DNA from: Actinomycetes bacterium
Lineage (GTDB): Bacteria > Actinomycetota > Thermoleophilia > Solirubrobacterales > Solirubrobacteraceae
NCBI GenBank assembly: GCA_021851525.1
Contig: JAJZDA010000004.1
Location: forward strand, 1-52,334
Reading direction: 5' to 3'
Length of the DNA: 52,334 bases
A program made the position numbers and the translations under genes. Positions 35,050 through 43,885 of the stretch are shown here, piece by piece (within the stretch, counting starts at the first letter, position 1; each line of letters starts with the position of its first letter). A model generated the notes under the pieces. It saw only the letters and a list, made by a program, of their open reading frames with translations. It made no database searches and was not told the DNA's origin.

Positions 35050-35299
35050 GCGGGGTGAGTATCGCGCCGACGGCGACGCACAACAACGCCCCGTCAGCGC
35101 GGGCGCAGCGCACGTCGGGCCTGCATCGCCAGCCGTCGCCCAGCGGCCCGGAGGTCTGCGTCCATCCGCAGCTTGCATTGACTAGACAGCTATCGGCGTT
35201 GTTGTCGGCTGGATGTGAGTGGTAGAACCATGGTCGGTGGTGGGCCGGCAGGAGCCCGCCGTGTGAGGGGCCCGGTCTCTTAAAAATGGGGGATGTGTG

Positions 35300-38200
35300 A
35301 TGCGCTCGGCCAGTCTGTTCTGTTCGGTTCGATTCCTACGACGGTCTGCGCTGGGCGGCTTGCTGGCCGGGCTGGTTGTGGCGTGCGGCGCGCCGGGGGT
35401 CTCGCTGGCGGCCGTTGGCTGCGGACTCGCGCATCCTGCGGGTGAGACGGGCGTCTCGACCTGGACTGACCTGCAGGCCCTGGTCGGCGCGGTGCCGAGT
35501 GGGGGGTCGGCGACGTTCTATCTGGAGGCGTCAACTGACCCCTCGGGGACCTGGGTCGAGGACGGGGTCGCGTCTGATGGCGCGGGGCAGCTGAAGGTCG
35601 CGGCGGGCGCCAGCGTGACGCTTGACCTGAACGGATGTGCGCTGTCGATCACTGATCCGGGCACCGACGGCAGCGAGGCGGGTTTGGCTGCGATCAACGT
35701 CCCCGGTGGTTCAAACCCGGCGAGCTTCACCGTCGAAGACACCTCGGCGGGCCAGCACGGAACCCTGACGGTGACCGGCGGCAGCAGCACTGCATCCAGC
35801 TCGGGTGGCGGTGCCGGAATCGGTGGTGACGGTGGAGGCAACGGGGCCGCGGGTGAATCTGCGGGCACGATCGTCATCCAGAGCGGCGCCGTGACCGATC
35901 CGCGTGGCGGGGGTGGCGGCTTCACCGCCGGTGGTGGTGCAGGCGTTGGCGGCGGTGGTGGTGGCGCTGGTCCAACATCCGGAGCCGCTGGCGGCGCTGG
36001 TGGGAACGTGACCGTGAGCGGCGGCGCGCTGAGTGGCGCGCAGGGCGGTGGCGGTGGCGGCTTTGATGGAGGTGGCGCCGGGATTGGCGGTGGTGGTGGT
36101 GGGAGTAATGCCGATGGAGCCGAAGGCTCTGGCGGTGTTGGTGGGAGTGTGACCGTGAGCGGCGGTGTGTTGAGTGACGCGCATGGCGGTGGCGGTGGTG
36201 CCGGTGGTGGAGGTGGCGCCGGGGTTGGTGGCGGCGGTGGCGGCGGTGGTGCCGCTGCACTCGGAGCCACTGGCGGTGCCGGTGGGAGCGTGACCGTGAG
36301 CGGGGGTGTGTTGAGCGGCGCGCAGGGCGGCGGCGGTGGCGCCTTTGGTGGTGGTGCCGGCGTTGGCGGCGGCGGCAGTGGAGAGCTCGCCGGCGCGGGC
36401 GGTGCCGGCCCCAGTGTCACCCTCAAGGGCGGCTCCCTCATCGGCGCACGGGGCGGCCTGGGCGGCATGATCGGCGCCGGCGTGGGTGGTGGTGGAGGCG
36501 ACTTGGGGTCTGGCGGATCGGGTGGCTCGGTTGAGGCCAGTTCCGGTGACACCACCGTGTCCGGTCAGTTCGCGGGGTCGTTCACCGTCGATCAGGGCGC
36601 GACGGTCACGGTGGGGGCCGCCGGCGACACGTCAATCGGTGCTGGGAACACGCTGACGCTGGATGGAGCGTCGAACAGCAACAGCGGCGCGATCGATCTC
36701 TACGGAGCGTTGGCGACCAGCGTTAAGGCGTCCCTCGGCAACGAGGGTTCGATCGCGGTGCACGGTTCGGTGTGGTCCGCGGACGGACAGTCCGCCACGG
36801 GGGCCTTGACATCGAGCTCAACTCCGGTGTCGCTGGCTGACTCGCTGTCGGTGACCGGGAATGCTTTTAGAGTTCAGTTCTCAGGCTCCGCGGCTCATCC
36901 GGACGTCTGGGTGTTCGCGCCCTCGTTCGCCTCCTCGGGAGAGGCACTGCCGGCCTTGGCTGCGGGCCACGAGTGGCAGACCACAGCGGCGGATCTGGTT
37001 CCGGGAGCGGCGATCGGGACGGGCACGCCGCTGGCCATGCTCGCCAACGGTGGCGTGGTGGCCTTGAGCGACACCGTCGCATCGGGCTGTTCGGCGATCG
37101 GCACGGAGGTCCCGGTGTCCAGCTGGCCTGCGTTGCAGGTCGACGCCTACACCTCCGGTACGTACTACCTGACCACCGCGCTCACCGAGTCCACCAGCTC
37201 CTATCCGGGCCACAACCTCGCGGTGCCCGGCGGCGTCAGCATCACGCTCGACCTCTGCGGCCGGCAGCTGTCGATCACTGATCCGGGCACCGACGGCAGC
37301 GCGGCGGGCTTGGCTGCGATCAACGTCCCCGGTGGTTCAAACCCGGCGAGCTTCACGGTCGAAGACACCTCGGCAGGCCAGCACGGGATCCTGACGGTGA
37401 CCGGCGGCAGCGGCGCTTCAGGAACCTACGCGGGTGGTGGTGCCGGAATCGGTGGTGACGGCGGAGGCGACGGGGCCCCGGGTCAGTCTGCGGGCACGAT
37501 CACCGTCGCCGGCGGCACGGTCGCCGACGCCCAGGGCGGCCAGGGCGGTGCGGGCACGGGTGGTGACGGTGCCGGGCTTGGCGGTGGTGGTGGTGGCGCC
37601 TTCGGGGCGGGCGGTGCCGGTGGCAGCGTGACGGTCAGCGGCGGCGGAGTGGTGAGCGGCGCGCAGGGCGGCCACGGCGGCCAGTTTGGTGGTGGTGGCG
37701 CCGGGGTTGGTGGTGGCGGCGGCGGCGACATCACCGGGCGCGGTGGCGCGGCCGGCGGTGTGACCGTCAGCGGCGGCGGAGTGCTGAGCGGCGCGCAGGG
37801 CGGCCAGGGCGGCCAGTACGGCGGTGGTGGTGCCGGCGGTGGTGGCGGTGGTGGCGGCGCCGACGAGGGCCCGGGTGGTGCGGGCGGTGGCGTGACGGTC
37901 AGCGGCGGCGGTGTGGTGAGCGGCGCCCAGGGCGGCCAGGGCGGCCCGGGCGGCGGCGGTGGTGGTGCCGGCGTTGGCGGTGGCGGCAGCGGAGACTTTG
38001 CCGGCTCGGGTGGTGCCGGCCCCAGCGTCACCCTCCAGGGCGGTTCATTCAGCGGCGCAACGGGCGGCCTGGGCGGCGCGGCTGGCGGTGATGCTGGCGC
38101 CGGCGTGGGTGGTGGTGGCGGCGACAAGGGGCCTGACGGCTCGGGTGGCTCGGTTGAGGCCATCTCAGCGAGCACTGCGGTGGCCGGCCAGTTCGCGGGC

Positions 38201-39973
38201 TCGTTCAGGGTTGATCGCGGGGCGACAGTGGCTGTGGGGGCCGGAGGGCTGTTGCAGTTGGATGACACGGCCGCCGGAAGCCTGGTCAACAGCGGCACGA
38301 TCGACCTGGCCGGGAAGCTGGCCGGCGCGGGTTCGTTGGCGAACGCTGGCTCCATCACGGTGAGTGGCCCGGGCTGGTCGGTGGATGGGCACGGGCCTGG
38401 CGCCGCGCCCGTTGTGCCCCTGTCTGTGACCGGGAACGTCTTTGATGTGAGCTTCTCTGACCCGCCGCAGACCCTGCCGGATGTGTGGGTGTTCGCGCCC
38501 TCCTTCGCATCCTCGGGGGAGGCGCTGCCGGCCGTCAGCCCGCCGGCCGGTTGGGTGCAGCAGGGACAGGGTTGGTCCTCAGGGCAGGCGAGCGTCACGG
38601 CCAGCACGCCGCTGGCGCCGTTGAGCAGTTCAAAGGCCGCCCCGTACCCGGTGGCGTTGACGGCGGTGAACCTGCGCGTCACGACAGCGGCCGGCGGCCC
38701 GTCGGTGGCTGCGCCGGTGTTCGGCCAGACTGAGACTGTCAGTGAACAGGTCACGGGCGCCGGCGTGCCGGCCGCAGGTGGGCTGGTGCAATGGTCCCTT
38801 GACGGCGTGAAGCTCGGCGCGCCCGTGCCGGTTGACGGGCAGGGGTTTGTGAGCTCACCGGCTCTGACGGGCCTGGCCGTGGGTGTCCACACGGTCACCG
38901 CCGCGTTCCTGGGAGGCGGGATGTTCACGGCCTCCTCTGCCAGCTATCAGATCACGGTCGCCAAGGCGGCGACGCAGACCACGGTGGCGCTCAGCAATGC
39001 GTCGCTGACCGCTACGGTCTCGCCGGTGGCCCCCGGCGCGGGCTCGCCGTCGGGCACGGTGGAGTTCTTCGTGGGCGGCCAGCCGGTCGGCAGCGCGCCG
39101 CTCGCGGACGGGGTCGCGGTGCTGGCCTACAGCGCGCCGGCGGGCGTGTCGGTGTCCGCGAGCTACGGCGGTGACGGCTCGTTCACCGGTTCCGCCTCCG
39201 CCGGCTCCGCGGTGCTCGCACCGGCGGCGGTGATCGACCCGAGGATCACGGCCACGATCCATTCCGCGTCCCACCGGACGCGGTATGGCTGGTATCGCAC
39301 ACCGGTCACGGTCGTGTTCCACTGCACCCCCGGGAGCGCGGCGCTGGTCGGGCGCTGCCCAGCTGCTGTGCGGCTGAGCCGCAACGGCCGGGGTCAGTCG
39401 CTCAGGCGCACGATTCACGCGAGTGACGGCGGCAGTGCGACCGTGGTGGTCTCCCACATCAACATCGACCGCTCCCGCCCCCGCCTCAGGCTCACCGGCG
39501 TGCGCCGGGGGTGGACGTACCTGGCCCCGGGCCCGCGGGTGCGGTGCACCGCCACAGATCGCGTTTCCGGGATCTCCGGGGGTTGCAGGATCCGCTACAG
39601 CCGCCATCACGGGCTCGTGACCTATCGCGTGAGCGCGATCAGCCGGGCCGGGATCGCCACCGCCGTCAGCGGTGTCTACCGGACCGCTGCGCTGGTGATC
39701 GTCGGCGCCCGGCAGCAGGGCGGCAGCTACGTCCTCAGCACCGGCCACTTCTACAGGGTTGAGGTCTACACCCCGCGCAGGCCGGTGGCCTACGCGTTCG
39801 CCTCGCCGCTGGGAACGCTGCCTGGGCCTGGGATGAAGCGCATGCGCTCGATCGGCGACGGGGATTGGCTAATCACGATCCACATCACCGCGATCATGGC
39901 TGAGCACCGCTACTGGACCCTGGGCGTTGAGATCGACCGCGGCCTGCGCCGCATCCCGATCCGGATCGCCTGA
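35300..39973 (+). CDS. Giant glycine-rich surface protein with internal duplication and Ig-like domains
   Basis: 1557 residues from ATG 35300 (GTG 35297 also possible; GGGGGA stands 4-6 bases upstream). N-terminus is an export signal (RFLRRSALGGLLAGLVVACG); Cys29 fits a lipobox, but signal peptidase I cleavage at SLAA is also possible. Two copies of a unit follow, each starting with a beta-helix-like segment (LSITDPGTDGS, LAAINVPGGSNPASFTVEDT) and continuing with 300 residues of Gly-rich repeats around VTVSGGVLSGAQGGGGG; copies are 542 codons apart. Then two Ig-like repeats (Big_3 type: VTATVSPVAPGAGSPSGTVE and like) and a basic beta-rich C-terminus. Reminiscent of PE_PGRS-like or adhesin proteins. 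Role in surface binding is inferred. Confidence 0.8.
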   Translation: MRSASLFCSVRFLRRSALGGLLAGLVVACGAPGVSLAAVGCGLAHPAGETGVSTWTDLQALVGAVPSGGSATFYLEASTDPSGTWVEDGVASDGAGQLKVAAGASVTLDLNGCALSITDPGTDGSEAGLAAINVPGGSNPASFTVEDTSAGQHGTLTVTGGSSTASSSGGGAGIGGDGGGNGAAGESAGTIVIQSGAVTDPRGGGGGFTAGGGAGVGGGGGGAGPTSGAAGGAGGNVTVSGGALSGAQGGGGGGFDGGGAGIGGGGGGSNADGAEGSGGVGGSVTVSGGVLSDAHGGGGGAGGGGGAGVGGGGGGGGAAALGATGGAGGSVTVSGGVLSGAQGGGGGAFGGGAGVGGGGSGELAGAGGAGPSVTLKGGSLIGARGGLGGMIGAGVGGGGGDLGSGGSGGSVEASSGDTTVSGQFAGSFTVDQGATVTVGAAGDTSIGAGNTLTLDGASNSNSGAIDLYGALATSVKASLGNEGSIAVHGSVWSADGQSATGALTSSSTPVSLADSLSVTGNAFRVQFSGSAAHPDVWVFAPSFASSGEALPALAAGHEWQTTAADLVPGAAIGTGTPLAMLANGGVVALSDTVASGCSAIGTEVPVSSWPALQVDAYTSGTYYLTTALTESTSSYPGHNLAVPGGVSITLDLCGRQLSITDPGTDGSAAGLAAINVPGGSNPASFTVEDTSAGQHGILTVTGGSGASGTYAGGGAGIGGDGGGDGAPGQSAGTITVAGGTVADAQGGQGGAGTGGDGAGLGGGGGGAFGAGGAGGSVTVSGGGVVSGAQGGHGGQFGGGGAGVGGGGGGDITGRGGAAGGVTVSGGGVLSGAQGGQGGQYGGGGAGGGGGGGGADEGPGGAGGGVTVSGGGVVSGAQGGQGGPGGGGGGAGVGGGGSGDFAGSGGAGPSVTLQGGSFSGATGGLGGAAGGDAGAGVGGGGGDKGPDGSGGSVEAISASTAVAGQFAGSFRVDRGATVAVGAGGLLQLDDTAAGSLVNSGTIDLAGKLAGAGSLANAGSITVSGPGWSVDGHGPGAAPVVPLSVTGNVFDVSFSDPPQTLPDVWVFAPSFASSGEALPAVSPPAGWVQQGQGWSSGQASVTASTPLAPLSSSKAAPYPVALTAVNLRVTTAAGGPSVAAPVFGQTETVSEQVTGAGVPAAGGLVQWSLDGVKLGAPVPVDGQGFVSSPALTGLAVGVHTVTAAFLGGGMFTASSASYQITVAKAATQTTVALSNASLTATVSPVAPGAGSPSGTVEFFVGGQPVGSAPLADGVAVLAYSAPAGVSVSASYGGDGSFTGSASAGSAVLAPAAVIDPRITATIHSASHRTRYGWYRTPVTVVFHCTPGSAALVGRCPAAVRLSRNGRGQSLRRTIHASDGGSATVVVSHINIDRSRPRLRLTGVRRGWTYLAPGPRVRCTATDRVSGISGGCRIRYSRHHGLVTYRVSAISRAGIATAVSGVYRTAALVIVGARQQGGSYVLSTGHFYRVEVYTPRRPVAYAFASPLGTLPGPGMKRMRSIGDGDWLITIHITAIMAEHRYWTLGVEIDRGLRRIPIRIA
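35642..35788 (+). repeat. Unit copy 1 of large internal duplication
   Basis: The DNA beginning CTGTCGATCACTGATCCGGG recurs almost unchanged at 37268, exactly 1626 bp (542 codons) further on. The Gly-rich parts that follow are diverged, so only the first about 147 bp stay near-identical. Confidence 0.75.
37268..37414 (+). repeat. Unit copy 2 of large internal duplication
   Basis: Near-identical to 35642-35788 with a few silent or conservative changes (for example GAGGCG to GCGGCG). It begins the second beta-helix/Gly-rich unit of the same protein. Confidence 0.75.
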
Positions 39974-40010
39974 GCGACCGGAGCGCCTGAGAGACGAGGG
40001 GCACGAGGAT

Positions 40011-40041
40011 CCCCGGGGGCACGCTGACGCGGCCCTCGGGG
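40011..40041 (+). terminator. Hairpin after the glycine-rich gene
   Basis: CCCCGGGGGC / GCCCTCGGGG (9 of 10 pairs) with an 11-base loop, 37 bases behind the stop. A plausible high-GC terminator without T-tract. Confidence 0.5.
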
Positions 40042-40183
40042 ACGGATCCGTCGGCGTGTGTGGGCCCCACCTTCGCTTGGGCTGAGGGCGTATCCCGTCT
40101 GCCATGCGCGAGCCGCCGACGCTCCGGCCGCCTGGAGCTGACCGGTGGCCCCGGGGCGCGCCGATCCAGCCGCCCGCGGCGCG

Positions 40184-40232
40184 GAGTGACCGCCTGGCGC
40201 CCGCCTCCGCGGCGGGCGCCAGGCGGTCACTC
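40184..40232 (-). terminator. 22-bp perfect hairpin, convergent terminator
   Basis: Stem of 22 uninterrupted pairs (GAGTGACCGCCTGGCGCCCG and two more) with a five-base loop TCCGC. It begins inside the stop codon of the leftward HigA-like gene and could stop transcription from both sides. Confidence 0.7.
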
Positions 40233-40563
40233 ACTGCGCCGCTGGGTCCGCGTCAGGGTCAAGCAGCTCAGCGCCGTGCAGCAGCGTGAGGCTCGCGTCG
40301 GGGAAGTTCGCGCGCAGCTCCAACTCCCCGCCCAGCGCCGCCACCTGGCGTGCCAGCGCGATCAGCGCGCCCAGGTCATCCTCCGGCAGCTCCCCGAGCG
40401 TGTCCGGGAGCGCCTCGGCGATCGTGGCGCCCGCCCGCGCGCGTGCGCGGCGCAGCTCATGCAACCGCGCCTGGGCTCGCATCAGCAGGCGGTAGCCGCT
40501 GACCTGCTCCTCGTTCAGCGCTCGCTGGTTGCGGATCTCTCGCCAGTTCTTAGTGTCGGCCAT
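40231..40563 (-). CDS. higA: HigA-like antitoxin
   Basis: 110 residues, encoded after and overlapping the toxin gene by 49 bp, the toxin-first order of HigBA. The N-terminus (MADTKNWREIRNQRALNEEQ, then LMRAQARLHELRRARA) and C-terminal VAALGGELELRANFPDASLT match Gp49-partner antitoxins. The expected HTH core in the middle is hard to see (GATIAEALPDTLGELPEDDL), so DNA binding may be weak or diverged. Its stop sits at the foot of a 22-bp hairpin. Confidence 0.7.
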   Translation of the reverse strand: MADTKNWREIRNQRALNEEQVSGYRLLMRAQARLHELRRARARAGATIAEALPDTLGELPEDDLGALIALARQVAALGGELELRANFPDASLTLLHGAELLDPDADPAAQ

Positions 40564-40913
40564 GCTTGATTGTCGCCCAGGCTTCTGAGGTGTTTGTCGT
40601 AGAGGCGGTCAGCCAGCGGGATGTTGCGCGCATACCAGCCGCGCCAATCGTTGGTCTTGTCGCCGCCGATCAGCACGATCGCGCGGCGCTGGGGGTCTGA
40701 CGCGAAGAGCATGCGCAGGTTTCCGCCGACCGAACGCAGCTCCTTCATGTGGTGGTGACGGGAGCCCTTGACCGAATCGACGAACGGCCTGCCGAGACCC
40801 GGCCCGCTGCGCTGCAGTTCATCGAGTGAGGCCGCGATACGGGACGCGTCGCGCTGGCCGAGGTTGCCGAACCAGCTCTGCGCCTGCTCGGTCAGCTCAA
40901 TCTCCCACGCCAC
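40515..40913 (-). CDS. higB: HigB-like toxin (phage Gp49-like, RelE fold)
   Basis: Ribosome-dependent or free mRNA interferase family. 132 residues from GTG 40913. Family marks are MAWEIELTEQAQSWF, LGRPFVDSVKGSRHHHMKEL, LRMLFASDPQRRAIVLIGGD and IPLADRLYDKHL. TTG 40949 and GTG 40940 are in frame, but relatives begin near the Trp-Glu. The basic KGSRHHHMKELR patch holds the usual active-site residues. Confidence 0.82.
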   Translation of the reverse strand: MAWEIELTEQAQSWFGNLGQRDASRIAASLDELQRSGPGLGRPFVDSVKGSRHHHMKELRSVGGNLRMLFASDPQRRAIVLIGGDKTNDWRGWYARNIPLADRLYDKHLRSLGDNQAWPTLRTGERSATSER

Positions 40914-40980
40914 CGCAACAACGTAGGCCAGCGGCCTCACGGCGGTCAAGCCGCATCATGGCCGCTGCCGGTGAGAGCGT

Positions 40981-41034
40981 GCAACGTGCGCCAAGCCCTG
41001 CGCTGACGCCCGTGCCACCAGCTCGCAACGTGCG
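40981..41034. repeat. Direct repeat GCAACGTGCG upstream of higBA
   Basis: Two copies, 40981-40990 and 41025-41034, 44 bp apart, in the region where the higBA promoter must lie. Could be an operator pair; short. Confidence 0.35.
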
Positions 41035-41054
41035 CAGGATGGTCCGCCGCGGGC

Positions 41055-42236
41055 TCAGCCGCCCGCGACAGCCACGCCGCGGGCGCCGCGCAGGAAGGCC
41101 GCCAGCTCCGCCTCGCGCTCGCGGGCCAGCTCCAGGCTGGGCGGGTCTACCTCAACCTGCGGCCCGCCGGGCGGATAGCGCGTCCGGATCCGGCTTGCGC
41201 GCCCGTCACGGTGAAAGACGTAGCAAGACGCCGCCAGCGGCTGCGCCTCCTCGCGGGCGCACACGCCCAGACGTTCGAGCACATCGTCCGCCGCCAGCAC
41301 GCCCGCTCCCCGGGCGATCCCGGCCGCGCGCGGCAGGCCGGTCGCCGCCGCATCGCCAATCACGTAGAGCATGCTCTCCTGCACGCGGCCGTGGGTACCG
41401 ACTGAGACCAGCGGACCCGGGCCCTCCAGGTGGGCCAGGCAGGCGGCACGCTCGTGAGGCGGGATCAGGAAGGCGCGGCGGTAACGGAGCTCACGTCCGT
41501 CCTGGCTGCGCAGCAGCCCGTCCTGACTGGCGTCGAGGTCGACGATGAAGCCGGTCTCCAGCTCGACGCCTGACTCAGCAGCCGCGTGGATCAGGTGGGC
41601 CGGCGCGTCTGCGCCGACCGCGGCCAGCGGCGTCGGCTCCGGTGTTGCGACGGTGACGCTCGCCTGTCCGCTGCCGCCGGCCAGGAGGTTGGCAAGTGAG
41701 AAGGGTGCGGGCGGGCACCGGTACGGGAGTCCGCACACCGCAACCAGCGTGGCGCCGCGCCCCACGTCAGCAGCGTCACCCACGTCACCCGCCGCACCCA
41801 CGTCACCCGCGTCACCCACGCCACCCGCGTCACCCACGCCCCCCTCGTGCCAGGCGGCCGCGCCGCCCGGGTCCCAGGCCCAGACCGCCCGCGGCCAGGA
41901 CGGGAGCCGCGCCGCGCCTCGCAGCGCCAGTCCCGGAGCGGCGATCACGGCGTCCGCGCGGACGCTGCCGTCCGCCAGCGCCACGCCGTCCGCGTGGGCG
42001 GCGAGCACCGCTTGCGGGCGCACCTCGACTCCCGGCAGGAGGATCTCGGTGCCGAAGCTGCGCGGCTGGGCGCCGCGGGCGGCAACGTCGATCGCGCCCG
42101 CCAGAAAGCTCGCTCGGCCACCGGTGCAAAAGAGCGTGACGCGGACGGCTGCGGTCCCGCGGGCGCTGAGCCTCGCGGCCGCGGCCAGGCCGCCCGGCCC
42201 TCCGCCCACAACCACAACGTGAGGAAGCTCTGCCAT
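41055..42236 (-). CDS. FAD-dependent oxidoreductase, sulfide:quinone-reductase-like
   Basis: Membrane-associated flavoprotein of 393 residues. N-terminal FAD loop VVVVGGGPGGLAAAARLS, second glycine region near ATLVAVCGLPYRCPPAPF (PYRCPPAP is characteristic of sulfide:quinone reductases and flavocytochrome c sulfide dehydrogenases) and C-terminal FAD site YVIGDAAATGLPRAAG. Cys in CGLPYRC and around CREEAQ might take part in redox, but three-Cys spacing of classical SQR is not clear. A Gly-Asp-Val/Ala insert near residues 131-158 is encoded by 9-bp repeats. Divergent from an aminotransferase gene. Confidence 0.8.
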   Translation of the reverse strand: MAELPHVVVVGGGPGGLAAAARLSARGTAAVRVTLFCTGGRASFLAGAIDVAARGAQPRSFGTEILLPGVEVRPQAVLAAHADGVALADGSVRADAVIAAPGLALRGAARLPSWPRAVWAWDPGGAAAWHEGGVGDAGGVGDAGDVGAAGDVGDAADVGRGATLVAVCGLPYRCPPAPFSLANLLAGGSGQASVTVATPEPTPLAAVGADAPAHLIHAAAESGVELETGFIVDLDASQDGLLRSQDGRELRYRRAFLIPPHERAACLAHLEGPGPLVSVGTHGRVQESMLYVIGDAAATGLPRAAGIARGAGVLAADDVLERLGVCAREEAQPLAASCYVFHRDGRASRIRTRYPPGGPQVEVDPPSLELAREREAELAAFLRGARGVAVAGG

Positions 42237-42265
42237 CGCTCGCCGCGCGACTTTAGTGAAGCGCG

Positions 42266-42290
42266 CGCGGTGCGGGGGCCCCGCACCGCG
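42266..42290. promoter_or_regulatory. 25-bp palindrome between divergent genes
   Basis: CGCGGTGCGGGG and CCCCGCACCGCG around one central G. It lies 30 bp upstream of the flavoprotein start; perfect symmetry suggests a regulator site rather than a hairpin (no loop). The remaining 240 bp to the aminotransferase are C-rich with no recognised signal. Confidence 0.45.
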
Positions 42291-42532
42291 ACCCCGCCCC
42301 GTGCCGCCCCCGCCCCCCGCGCGCCCTCACTGCCCGCAAAGGCCCCGCCACCGCCCCGCCAAGGCTCCGTCCTGTCGGAACGTCACACCCGCCGGGCCGC
42401 CTTGCTCCGCGCGGGCGATTGCCGTGCGTGGCCGGCTGCAGCAGACTGCAGCGCAGCCGTGATTACAGTGAGCGGCGGCTCCTGCCCGCAGGCGCTCCGA
42501 ACGCATCAGAGAGAGAAAGTGGTGGACTAGAG

Positions 42533-43885
42533 ATGTCAGTCGCGCAAGGTTCGGCCCTACTTCACTTCACGCGCAACGGCGCCTACGGGCCCGACGGCGC
42601 CGAACTGCTCGTGCTGGAGCGCGGCGAGGGCGCGTACGTGTTCGACACCCACGGCAACCGTTACGTCGACGGCCTCTCGAGCCTCTACTGCGCGCAGATC
42701 GGCTACTCGTTCGGTGAGGAGATGGGCGCCGTGGCCACCCAGCAGTTGCAGGAGCTCGCCTTCAACACGATGTGGAGCACCGCGCACCCCCGTGCGCTGG
42801 AGCTGGCCGACCGGCTGGCCGGGCTCGCCCCCGACCCGATCAACAAGGTCTTCTTCACGTCCGGCGGGTCGGAGTCGGTGGAGGCCGCCTGGAAGATCGC
42901 GCGCCAGTACCACGTGGCCAACGGCGAGCCCCAGCGCCTGAAGGCGATCGCGCGTCGCACCGCTTACCACGGGGTCACGCTCGGCGCGCTGGCGCTGACC
43001 GGCGTGCCCGCCTACAAGGAGATCTTCGGGCCTCCGGCGCTGCAGGTCCGTCACGTCTCCAACACCAACGCCTTCCGCAGCGAGCTGCAGGGTGAGGCGC
43101 TGACCGCCAAGCTGCTGGCGGAGCTCGAGGCCACGATCCTCGAGGAGGGGCCCGACACCATCTCCGTGATCGTCGCCGAGCCGGTGCAGAACGCCGGCGG
43201 CTGCCTGGTGCCGCCCCCCGGCTACTGGCCGGGCCTGCGCGAGCTGGCGGACCGCTACGGGATCCTGCTGCACGCCGACGAGGTGATCACCGGCTTCGGG
43301 CGGATCGGCGAGTGGTTCGCGGTTGAGCGCTTCGGCGCCACCCCGGACCTGATCACCGTCGCCAAGGGGCTCACCTCCGCCTACGCGCCGATGGGCGCCG
43401 TGCTGGTCTCAGACCGGGTGGCGGCGCCGTTCTACGAGGACAACCGCACGCTGCTGCACGGGATCACCTTCGGCGGGCATCCGCTGAGCGCCACGATCGC
43501 GCTCAAGAACCTCGAGATCTTCGAGCGTGAGGGCGTGCTGGAGAACGTCAACGAGCACGAGGCGGGCCTGCAGGAGCGCCTGCTGACGCTCAGGGACGAG
43601 TTCACGATCATCGGTGACGTGCGCGGCGCCGGCTTCTTCTGGGCGGTGGAGTTCGTCAAGGACGATCAGAACACGCGCCTGGACGCGGATGAGCGCGAGC
43701 GCCTGCTGCGCGGCTACATGCCGCAGGCGATGCTCGACGCCGGCCTGATCGCGCGCGCCGATGACCGCGGTGACGCGGTCATGCAGATCGCCCCGCCGCT
43801 GATCTCCGACGACGCGATCCTCGATGAGATCGTGGAGAAGATGCGCACCGTGCTGCGCGGCGCTGAGGCGGTGGTGCTCGGATGA
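42533..43885 (+). CDS. Class III aminotransferase (putrescine/omega-amino acid type)
   Basis: PLP enzyme, 450 residues, moving an amino group from an omega-amine, probably putrescine, to pyruvate or 2-oxoglutarate. The PLP Lys is Lys278 in TVAKGLTSAYAPMGAV; ILLHADEVITGFGRIGEWFA is the class III signature and FFTSGGSESVEAAWKIARQY the phosphate loop. ATG 42533 is used; the frame upstream does not read as protein. Its stop overlaps the aldehyde dehydrogenase ATG by four bases, which is the main reason for the putrescine assignment. Exact amine is not proven. Confidence 0.88.
   Translation: MSVAQGSALLHFTRNGAYGPDGAELLVLERGEGAYVFDTHGNRYVDGLSSLYCAQIGYSFGEEMGAVATQQLQELAFNTMWSTAHPRALELADRLAGLAPDPINKVFFTSGGSESVEAAWKIARQYHVANGEPQRLKAIARRTAYHGVTLGALALTGVPAYKEIFGPPALQVRHVSNTNAFRSELQGEALTAKLLAELEATILEEGPDTISVIVAEPVQNAGGCLVPPPGYWPGLRELADRYGILLHADEVITGFGRIGEWFAVERFGATPDLITVAKGLTSAYAPMGAVLVSDRVAAPFYEDNRTLLHGITFGGHPLSATIALKNLEIFEREGVLENVNEHEAGLQERLLTLRDEFTIIGDVRGAGFFWAVEFVKDDQNTRLDADERERLLRGYMPQAMLDAGLIARADDRGDAVMQIAPPLISDDAILDEIVEKMRTVLRGAEAVVLG

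Noticed and set aside
35518-36555. Pro-rich 345-codon frame on the minus strand
   Set aside because: Antisense image of Gly-rich repeats (GGT/GGC read as ACC/GCC shifts to Pro); no start signal.
37483-38928. Pro/Ala-rich 481-codon frame on the minus strand
   Set aside because: Same reason, second Gly-rich unit.
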